Positions 56,211 to 64,000 of a DNA stretch of 64,000 nucleotides are shown piece by piece. The stretch's first letter is position 1; the number at the start of each line of letters is the position of its first letter. Source of the DNA: Bullera alba (taxonomy: Eukaryota > Basidiomycota > Tremellomycetes > Tremellales > Bulleraceae); NCBI GenBank assembly GCA_001600095.1, contig BCIX01000001.1:7837198-7901197 (forward strand), read 5' to 3'. The notes beneath the pieces are model-generated. The model was given only the letters and a program-made list of their open reading frames with translations, was not told the DNA's origin and did not search any database. Position numbers and translations under genes: made by a program.

Positions 56211-57762
56211 TTAGTACGACTCTACTCGCAGAAGGTCAGCATTCCAATTTATATGCCAAAAATGCCCATCGCTCACCGTTGCAGACGTCGCAAATACCCA
56301 ACTCCCCCTTTGGTATCTGCGATTCCAAGACCCATTCCACGCTGTCCACCTGGCGGAGGAACTTCTCTCGGTCGGCAGCCTCCATCTCCCTGGACATACC
56401 CTTCAACCAACTCAACACGCCCTTCTTGAGCAGCTTCAGTTCCTGCGACACCATTGGCTCTGAACCCAGGAGCGGTCTGAAGATGGTGACTGAGCGTGGC
56501 GGTGGTGCTCGGTGCTCTCGCTGGTGGAGGGCTTCGAAGAGGAAATCAGCGATTTGCAGGGCTCTGGGGAAAATGGTTTCTGGTCCAGAAAACTGATTGT
56601 CGCCCAACGGGAGTTTGGGTGCGAGGAAAGATATGCGAAGGTTGCGTATTTGGTGCGAATGCGGGGGGGTCACATGTCTCATGCTGGCGTTGTGGAATGT
56701 GATGTCGGTAGCATTGAGGAGCAAAGAGTCACCGGCCATGACTCGGAGTCCCTGGATGATCGCCTGTTTGTAGGCCGCATCAATCTGTTCGATCGTGCTG
56801 TCGTAGGAGACTTGCGGGGTCCAGGTATCGTCTTTCGGAATGTGGATGCACAGCTTGTGACTCGGACAGAGGAGTGCCAACAGGCCCTCTTGGATATTCC
56901 ACTCGCTTGCCCGCACGTCCTCCGCTTTTGTGACCGTAGAGAGGACCCGGGCGGTATACGCTTCTGTAATGTGCATGGTCTGTAGACCGAGCAACGAGTG
57001 TTCAGAGTGGCTGTTGTGTAGTAGATGCCCGATGACGTATGCGATTTCGATCGAGCGATAGTCACCGAGCGAGACCAGTTCCAAGTGTTGAATCAGCCCA
57101 AAGAGCCATCGTCGACGGACGTATCGGGGGTAGTCGATGGGATGTCGGTCGCCATCAAAGACATCCTCCGGGCGTTGGATGGGTGTCCTGATCTCCCTCG
57201 TGGGTATCTCGAACAGACCAAAAAGCCTATTCCAACTATGTTCGGTGATCCGGATTCGACTGAACAGCATCGGAATGACGAGGGTATACACGTGACGACA
57301 TAGTGGTTGAAGTGCGGCGAGAGTCTTGATTGCACCGTCACGGCGGAGGTGTTGAGCGATGATTGAGATGATGTCACCCGGTAGGGCCTTGAAGGTGGGT
57401 GGACACAAGAGGGGCGAGGTGATGGCTTCGCAGAAGCTCGATTGACTACAGCCATGATACACGATTGGATCGAGCTCGTTGTCGAAGCTGAACAAGGAGT
57501 TGATGTCGGTCGGGTCGCTGAGCATAGTGTCAGTGCGAAATTCGATGGGAGCATGGCTCGCGGGCAGGATTGAAGGACTTACGACTGAACGATATCAGTA
57601 TGTCGTTACGGAGGTCGTTGTGGTGTCGTTACATACTGACGAATGGCTGGGTTGAGTCAGTCACTAAAACAGGTTCATGTCAGAAGACGCTCTTCCTACT
57701 CACTGAGATCGGTCACCAACAGGCGGGTGCCCCAGGGAGAGCAGGCTGAACTGCTCAGACAT
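56211..57762 (-). CDS. F-box-like CxxC-tail protein, paralogue C
   Basis: Exons 57704-57762 (MSEQFSLLSLGHPPVGDRS), 57637-57646 (10 nt), 57583-57584 (2 nt, TC), 56277-57517 and 56211-56221 (11 nt). The long exon includes ALPGDIISIIAQHLRRDGAI, PLCRHVYTLVIPMLFSRIRI, YVRRRWLFGLIQHLELVSLG, QTMHITEAYTARV, SHKLCIHIPKDDTW, NATDITFHNASMRHVTPP, GPETIFPRALQIADFLFEAL, SVTIFRPLLGSEPMV and KFLRQVDSVEWVLESQIPKG. The tail is GICDVCNESY. Intact, about 430 residues. The ATG at 57525 lies inside the acceptor region of intron 3 and is not the start in this model. Function unknown. Confidence 0.78.
57583..57646 (-). other. Micro-exon pair of paralogue C (10 nt and 2 nt)
   Basis: 10-nt exon 57637-57646 (CCATTCGTCA) and 2-nt exon 57583-57584 (TC). 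The 52-base intron between has GTATGT donor, ACTGATAT branch-like site and TTCAG acceptor. Read as one exon instead, this block has stops in all three frames. Confidence 0.65.
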
Positions 57763-58311
57763 CGAATGCGATGACAGGGACATGTAACTCAAGAGATTGA
57801 GTGTGTAGCAGAGAACGGGAGTGGGCGAGAGGTCTTGAAGGGAAGAGGATGACGAGGATAAGAGCACTTGAGAGCAAGACGAGGACAACGAGCTAATGTA
57901 GAACAGCAAGGTAAAGTAGGGTTGAGTGACAACAGCAAGATAGACTCGAAGCACCTAGAGGTTGCCTAGAGGGCCCGGCTAAATCGGCACCTGCCGTTCA
58001 AATGGTTGTCATTAGAGAATCGTAAAATTGCCGGGTTACCGAAAGCTAATGAACACAGGATTGAAGGTTTCAGCTATTACAAGGATTCCTAATCCATTCC
58101 CGAGGGAATACCTTTGAGTTCACATGGTGTGATAGCCATTGCGTCTCCCGAGCAGCCGACTGCCGACTGCCAAGCTTGTTCCCCAGCTGAGCCGTCGTCT
58201 TCGTTATGTTGTTGTTGACAATAGACATCCTTCGTCAGATCCTTACATCCTCCTTACTCAATTCTCATCTGTGGATACGCCCGACCTTCAAGTCATATAT
58301 CCCTTCCCACA
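57763..58311. promoter_or_regulatory. Divergent promoter region of paralogues C and D
   Basis: 549 bases between two outward-facing family members. It carries TTTCAGCTATTACAA then GGATTCCTAATCC (58068-58094), also seen at 62183-62210. Confidence 0.5.
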
Positions 58312-59880
58312 ATGTTCGAGACGTTCAGCCAAACCTCCTTCGCGGAACGACCGCTGCCTGATCGGCATCAATCTCAGTGAGTGCGAACTCAGATTTATTC
58401 CTCGAGGGAGTCCAGCCTGACACTGATCTGTCTTAGATACCCCTCAGTATGTATAGACAAGCCCAACACGCGTCAGATTTTTGCAGCACGCTGATCCGAC
58501 ATAGTCGTAGGTCATGACGGGTCCCGTCTCCTCGCGACCTAGTATTCAACCCATACTGATTGCACGTTTAGCTCCAACGATGACTTCGACGCCAACCCCA
58601 TAACCAGCTGTGACGATGAGATCAACGCTGTCAACACTGTGGCTCATCTCGCCAGGCGACCAAGTCCGTTCAGATCCTTGCGGTCTCTGTCACCTGAGAT
58701 TACCGCAACCAACAAGCCACATCCGATCCCCATGGACATCATTGCGCTTGTCGCCCGATGCCTCCAAACCCAAGGCGCAGCAAACACCCTCGCCTCAATG
58801 CAGCCGCTTTGTCGAGAAACATATACCCTCATCACGCCAATACTGTATGATCGACTCCGAGTAACCAAACACAGCTGGGACAGACTGTTCACTCTGTTCA
58901 AACTACCCGCAAGCGAGATTCGGGTCCAAGCGCTGGAAGATCTACTGGATGGCTCTCGGCATCCTATCGATTACTCTGCATATGGACGCCGTCGGTGGCT
59001 ATTCAGCCTGATCAAACACCTGGAGCTGGTTTCGCTCGGCGATCCCGCCTCGATCCGATACGCGGCGGCAATCAACGAGCGGTTGTACAATATTCATTCT
59101 CAACACCTGCTGTCTGGACTCAACACAATGCACATCACCGAAGCGTACACTGCTCGTTCATCGACAAGGTTAGAGACTCAAATGGGAATCTAGTCAGCGA
59201 GTGGTTTGTGCAAGAGTGCAAATTAATACCCCTCTGTCCCAATCACAAGCTGTGCATTCACCTTTCAAAAGACGATACTTATACCGAAAGATTCTCCGCG
59301 GCCGGAACCGGTCGGCTTAGTGCCGCCATGTCACAAGCTCGTCAGGACCGGATCGATGTCATGGCCGGCTCCATTTTGGCGATCAAGGCCACGGCAATCA
59401 CGATTCACAACACAGGCGTCAGAGATGTCGTGGCTCCGAGTTCGCTACAGAACCCCCACTACCGTCTATCTTTCTTGGCACCTCAGACCGCGTCGAGCGA
59501 CGACCGGCCGTACCGAAAGAGGATATTCCCGAGAGTTTTCCAGATCGCGCACTTCTTCTACGAGGCGTTAAAAGGTGGTCGCCAGGTAGCGTCGTCTGCG
59601 AAAGTCACCATCTTCAGACCGCTCCTGGGTTTGGAGCCAGAAGTGTCGGAGGACCTCGAGGAGCTGAAAGATAGGGTTGAATATGTGCTGAAGAAGGCCA
59701 TCGAGCGGTGGGGATCCGCCGATCGAGAGAGGTTCCTGAGCCAGTTGGACCGTGTAGAATGGGTGCTGGAGTCGAAGATGCCTCAAGGACGTTTGGGCAT
59801 TTGTGACGTTTGCGATGGTAGGTGCTGGAAAATTTCGCTTATCGGTTGCCAGACTGACTGTATGTGTAGAGCCATACTAA
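58312..59880 (+). pseudogene. F-box-like CxxC-tail paralogue D, frameshifted
   Basis: Exons 58312-58376 (MFETFSQTSFAERPLPDRHQ), 58437-58446 (10 nt), 58505-58506 (2 nt, TC), 58572-59817 and 59870-59880 (11 nt). The first half (IPMDIIALVARCLQTQGAAN, ETYTLITPILYDRLRVTKHS, LDGSRHPIDYSAYGRRRWLF, NTMHITEAYTARS) ends at a TAG at 59191-59193. The second half continues in the next frame (VSEWFVQECKL, NHKLCIHLSKDDTYTERF, KATAITIHNTGVRDVVAP, RLGICDVCD, EPY). Alignment to paralogue F places a one-base loss near 59157-59162 (CGTTCATCGAC). No GT..AG intron restores the frame. Either a recent pseudogene or an assembly error. Confidence 0.72.
58437..58506 (+). other. Micro-exon pair of paralogue D (10 nt and 2 nt)
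   Basis: 10-nt exon 58437-58446 (ATACCCCTCA) and 2-nt exon 58505-58506 (TC), separated by a 58-base intron with GTATGT donor, GCTGATCC branch-like site and ATAG acceptor. Confidence 0.65.
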
Positions 59881-60157
59881 GCTGGACAAGCCGAGGGGGA
59901 TGATATGGGGCAAGAAGAGTTTGAACCGGTCTCAGTTGTGAGAGGGACCTTGTCGCTGTGTCTGTACCTCTCTACTTCGATAATGTAACCGTTGCTGTCT
60001 GAGTGTCATGTAAATCAATGTGGCAAGTATGCCTCGGGCCATCAGTATACCCAGGCGCGATCGCGCCAGATATATTCGAAAGCATGGTCATCGACTCCTA
60101 GGATCATGAACAGAGTACAGGTGCATTTGACTATCCGAGGCCGACGACAAGCGGGCT

Positions 60158-61964
60158 TCAATTGGGATTTGAAGCCATCTCGCACCCAAGATCGCATCTG
60201 TTCCTCGATTCGCGCTCGGTCCTCGTGCAAGTGTCATCGTTGTCCATGTCACTTCTCAATTGATATGGCTCTAAAATCAATATGTCAGTCACTCACCCTA
60301 GCACTCCAGTTACCAGCACTCACCTCCACAGACATCACAATCCCCTAGATCGTGTTCGGGAAAAGCCACTGTCGAAATCCATTCATAACGTACTTTATCA
60401 TCCAGCTCGCTCGGGCAGATGGACATAGCCTCGTCCAATATCCTCTTTATCATTCCCTTCAGCCTCCCGAAGGCTTGGGATCGGGTTGGAATCATCGACT
60501 GCGGTCTCAAAAAGGTGATGCTACCCGGAGACGGTGTGGGCCGATCAGGATCATAGAGCACCATGATGAACGCCGCAATCTGTTGAGATCGCTGGATGAG
60601 AGTGGATTGATCATGGAGATCCGGGGCCGAGAAGATGTTGTTGTAAGGCACGAACGACAGTTTGTACTCGCAGCCCAGCTGTCCCGATTGCGGCGGCACC
60701 ACGTGTCTCAGATTGACGTTGTGATATGTGATTGCGGTGGCGTTGATCTGTAGCTGGGGTTTCCTGCTGCCCAACATTGAGCGGACTCCTTGTCTCGAGG
60801 CCAGGTCGAGCTCCGCCCGAGCTCGAAATTTGGCGTAGCGATCATCTTTCGGGATACAGATGCACAGCTTGTGGGGCGCACAGAGAGGTGCCAGTATAGC
60901 CTCTTGAAGGGTGAAATGACAGCGATGATAGCCATCATCATCAAGTGGACCGGAGAAGGACCTCTTGTTGTACGCTTCGGTGATGTGTATCGTTTGAAGA
61001 CCGGATAAGAGGAATTGAGAGTATGTCTCGGATAGCGATTTGCCAATGGCGGAAGCGGCTTTGGTAAATTGGACCGAGCCGAGCGCTTCTAGTTCCAGAT
61101 GTTTGATCAGACTGAATAACCATCTCAGACGGACGTAGGGAATAAGGTCCAGTGGATGTCGCCAGGTTTCAACCATCTCCGTGATGAGCTCGGTTGGTGT
61201 ATCGCCTTCTGGTCTCTGTGTCCCCTCGAACAGACCGAATAGCTTGTCCCAGGTGTAGTCGGTGATCCGGATTCGGCCATACAGGATCGGCGAGACGAGG
61301 AGGTAGGACTGTCGACATAGCGACTGCAATGAGGAGATGGTGTATAATGCTCCGTCATATTGGAGGTGTTTGGCGATTGTCGGTATGGTCGCTATCAACA
61401 GGGACGCGATGGGGCGTGTATATGCCGGGTTGGCGAATTGTGGAATGGCAGTTCGGCGCTTCTTCGTGGGTCCAATGGGCTGGATAGGTGTGCCGAAGTC
61501 GTTGAGCCTGCCGGCGGACCTAGTTACAGGAAACGTCAGTATGACTCGATGAACCGATCGACCCAATTCTCAGACTGATGGACTCACGACTGATTGTAAT
61601 CAACATGACATGCTTGATGCTCTCCGTAACATCGCTACATACTGGTGGGCGACCGTAATTCAGTGTCGGAAAGGCGTTGAGCTGGCGGCCGTACCTGAAG
61701 AACGGGTTGATGTCAGCATCCTTCGATTATCGAGCGACAAGTACCACAGTCGTTGACTTACGACTGATGAGGATCAGTTTGATCCATCAAGAGTTCGCCA
61801 TATTTCTGCTACATACTGGCCGATGACTGAACGCCATCGAGTCAGCCTTTGACGATGAGGGATCAACACAGGGAAAGCTGTCCGACTCACTTGGATCGAA
61901 AAGGATCGGGAAGCTGCCGTTCCGCTGAGAAACGGTCTAGGAGATTGGGCAATTGTGACATCAT
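60158..61964 (-). CDS. F-box-like CxxC-tail protein, paralogue E, with duplicated 5' exons and lost stop
   Basis: Exons 61891-61964, 61817-61826 (10 nt), 61762-61763 (TC), 61643-61694 (52 nt), 61588-61589 (second TC), 60324-61519 and 60158-60270. The 52-nt exon (YGRQLNAFPTL when translated) resembles the start of the long exon (SAGRLNDFGTP), so an exon-intron unit was duplicated; 52 plus 2 keeps the frame. The core has SLQSLCRQSYLLVSPILYGR, YVRLRWLFSLIKHLELEALG, QTIHITEAYNKRS, PHKLCICIPKDDRY, NATAITYHNVNLRHVVPP and LGDCDVCG. The last exon starts EPY, but CAA replaces the usual stop, adding about 34 residues (QLRSDMDNDDTCTRTERES...) to TGA 60158-60160. Otherwise intact. Confidence 0.75.
61588..61826 (-). 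other. Micro-exons of paralogue E (10, 2, 52 and 2 nt)
   Basis: 10-nt 61817-61826 (TCATCGGCCA), TC 61762-61763, 52-nt 61643-61694 and TC 61588-61589. Both TC exons are preceded by a 53-base intron with a GTATGTAGC donor and CAG acceptor, and followed by GTAAGT or GTGAGT. Confidence 0.65.
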
Positions 61965-62404
61965 AGACTGAGGGAAGGACAGAGGACCAGGAGGCGAGAT
62001 CGACGGTTTGAAGACGATGGGGGAGAGAGGAGGTCAGCGCGAAGATGATGGGTCGATTGACACCGGCAAGATAGACTTGTTGCTCGCAGAGACCAGAGTG
62101 CACGGTTACCCCGACACCCGCATGTCATTAGGAATCCGCGGGCTTGTACGATTAGAGTCGGCTAATGACGAGCCAATGGAGGCTTCAGCCATTACAACAA
62201 TTCCTAATGCCGTGCTGTGTGTGCACACTTTGTTTTCGCAGGGTGGGACCGGTAGGGGGGAAGCCGGGCCAACCGAGCCCTTCGACCCAACTTCGACCAA
62301 GCAACGCCCAAGTGTCCTTTGGCATTAGTTGTATCCTCGCATCCTCCTCACTCCACCTCATCTGTGAATACGTTCGACCTCTACGCTCTATGTCCCTCCT
62401 CCCG
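61965..62404. promoter_or_regulatory. Divergent promoter of paralogues E and F
   Basis: 440 bases. Contains ATTAGGAATCC (62127-62137), CGGCTAATGACGAGCC (from about 62159) and CTTCAGCCATTACAAC then AATTCCTAATGC (62183-62210), matching blocks upstream of other family members. Confidence 0.55.
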
Positions 62405-63990
62405 ATGTTTGAGCCGTTCAACCAGCCTTTCTGCGCTGAGCCACCGCTGCCCGACCGGCATCCATCTCGGTGATCGGGTACTCAGCTTCAAACAAGAATC
62501 CTCGAAAGGTCCTGCTTGATGCTGATGTGCTGCAGATACCCGCCAGTATGTATCGAAAACGTCAAGACGCCATAGCAACCAGCAGCAGGCTGATTCCACA
62601 TAGTCGTAAGTCTTCCCAGTACACATCACGACAACGCCTAGTATCCAACTCTCACTGACCTCATATACAGCCATGCCGATAAAACCACCACCAATCCCAC
62701 AATCAGCTGTGATCATGAGATCAACACCGTCGATAAAGACTGTCAGTTCGATAGCCTATCAAGCTCAGTCGACTCCTCGCGGTCCCTTTCACCCGAGCTT
62801 GTCCCAATCGACACCCCACTCCCCATTGACATCATTGCGATTATCGCCCGATGCCTCCAATATGATGGCGCTGCGAACTCCCTCGCCTCACTTCAGTCAC
62901 TGTGTCGAGAGACGTATATCCTCATCACGCCAATCATGTACGGTCGGCTCCGAATAACCGAATATAGCTGGGACAGACTGTTCACTCTGTTCGAAATACC
63001 CATAGAGGAGATTCGGTTCCCCATCGAAGCCCTGGACGACCTCCTCGATGGCTCTCAGCATCCCATCGATCGCTCGGCATACGTGCGCCGTCGATGGCTG
63101 TTCAGTCTGATCGAACACCTGGAGCTGGTTTCACTCGGTAACCCCGACTCTATCAGAGCCACAGCCGCACTCAACGAGCGGTTGTTCGACAATCACTCTG
63201 AATACCTGCTGTTTGGTCTACAGACGATGCACATCACCGAAGCGTACACTGCTCGATCCATCACCAACGTGGGAGACCTGGAGGGCAGGGCAGTCAGCGA
63301 GTGGTATTTTCAAGAATGCCAATTGGCACTCCTCTGTCCGAAACACAAACTGTGCATCCACCTCCCAAAAGACGACTCCTGGGCCGAAACCTATCCACCG
63401 CCAGAACAAGTGTGCAAAGTAGGGATGCCTATATCAGGGGACACAACGACGGGGTTCAAGTCATGAGGTCCGGTTCCTCACTCCCGATCAACGCCACTGC
63501 AATCACGATCCACAACGCCGGTACGAGATTCGTCTTTCCTCCCCATTCCGAGCAGAACCCGCACTATCGTCTATCCTTTCTGTCATCTCCAATTGCATCA
63601 AGCGACAACCGGCCCAGTCGTCAGAGACTACTTCCGAGAGCCTATCAACTGGCCCATTTCCTCCTGGCGGCGTATAACATTTACGACCCCCAAGCCCGGC
63701 GTCCCGGAGCCGTCACCGTATTCAAACCGGTTTCAGGCCCGGAGCCAAAGGTATCCAAGGACTTGAAGATGCTCAAGCGAGGAACGGCGCAGATAGCGAG
63801 GCATTTGTGCAGAGGCCTGGAGCCTACTTATCGGGAGAAATTCTTGCGCCAGGTGGACAGTGTAGAATGGGTGTTGGAATCGGATATGACCCAGGGGTGT
63901 CTGGGCATTTGCGACGTTTGCGACGGTAAGCGCCAGAGGATTTCGCTTATAATTTGTTAGACTGATCTTCTGTACTTAGAGCCATACTGA
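62405..63990 (+). pseudogene. F-box-like CxxC-tail paralogue F, frameshifted
   Basis: Exons 62405-62469 (MFEPFNQPFCAEPPLPDRHP), 62536-62545 (10 nt), 62604-62605 (TC), 62671-63925 and 63980-63990 (11 nt). The first half reads CDHEINTVDKD, LPIDIIAIIARCLQYDGAAN, ETYILITPIMYGRLRITEYS, YVRRRWLFSLIEHLELVSLG, QTMHITEAYTARSI and KHKLCIHLPKDDSWAETYPP, then meets TGA at 63464-63466. The second half continues in the next frame with YIRGHNDGVQVMRSGSSLPI, NATAITIHNAGTRFVFPPHS and FLRQVDSVEWVLESDMTQGC, ending GICDVCDEPY. The frame changes near 63403-63425 (PPEQVCK). No intron repairs it. Recent pseudogene or sequence error. Confidence 0.72.
62536..62605 (+). other. Micro-exon pair of paralogue F (10 nt and 2 nt)
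   Basis: 10-nt exon 62536-62545 (ATACCCGCCA) and 2-nt exon 62604-62605 (TC), separated by a 58-base intron with GTATGT donor, GCTGATTCC branch-like site and ATAG acceptor. Confidence 0.65.
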
Positions 63991-64000
63991 GCTTCGAAGT

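Overview
The window is nuclear DNA of an intron-rich, GC-rich fungus, most likely a basidiomycete yeast of the Tremellomycetes type. Nearly every gene is split by short introns of about 50-70 bases with GTGAGT/GTAAGT donors, CTGAC/CTGAT-like branch sites and CAG/TAG acceptors. The gene content is fungal housekeeping: TBP, ribosomal proteins uL11 and eL15, a Sal1-type carrier, mitochondrial D-lactate dehydrogenase, a Hikeshi/Opi10 protein and a Ptm1/GOST protein. No prokaryotic, plasmid, CRISPR or phage feature is visible, and I found no convincing tRNA or rRNA gene. Species and genus cannot be read from the sequence alone.

Layout. 1-9.7 kb: 3' part of a pentatricopeptide (PPR) gene, a gamma-glutamyltransferase-like gene (-), divergent from a D-2-hydroxyacid dehydrogenase (+), a Hikeshi homologue (+), a possible decayed membrane-protein gene (-), and an unrecognised secreted/membrane protein with Kex2-type sites (+). 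10-18.4 kb: a Ser-rich protein (-), a Topors-like RING E3 ligase (+), a large Ser/Thr-rich single-pass membrane protein (-), and a small unknown protein with an overlapping upstream ORF (+). 18.9-29 kb: a flavin monooxygenase (+), then SAL1, DLD1 and TBP on the minus strand. 29.6-36 kb: a 3-hydroxyisobutyrate-dehydrogenase-like gene (-) divergent from an ankyrin protein (+), then RPL12 (-) divergent from RPL15 (+). 37.7-47.5 kb: a Rog1-like lipase (-), a divergent F-box-like protein (+), PTM1 (+), and a multi-span fungal membrane protein whose conserved reading frame is broken and later restored (+).

The last 16 kb (47.7-64 kb) is different. It holds six paralogues of an F-box-like family with a C-terminal Cys-x-x-Cys tail (four intact on the minus strand, two frameshifted on the plus strand), interrupted only by a secreted protein with a long Ser-Pro stalk. 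All six paralogues share the same unusual gene structure: a short first exon, a 10-nt micro-exon, a 2-nt micro-exon, one long exon, and an 11-nt last coding part that encodes mostly Asp-Glu-Pro-Tyr-stop. The phases fit only if both micro-exons are spliced in or both are skipped. One copy has a second 2-nt micro-exon from an internal duplication. I consider this gene family with 2-nt micro-exons the most interesting content of the window.

There are no operons; functional links are limited to divergent pairs that could share a promoter (GGT/dehydrogenase, HIBADH-like/ankyrin, RPL12/RPL15, and two F-box-like pairs). All splice sites given here are read by eye and lack transcript support.
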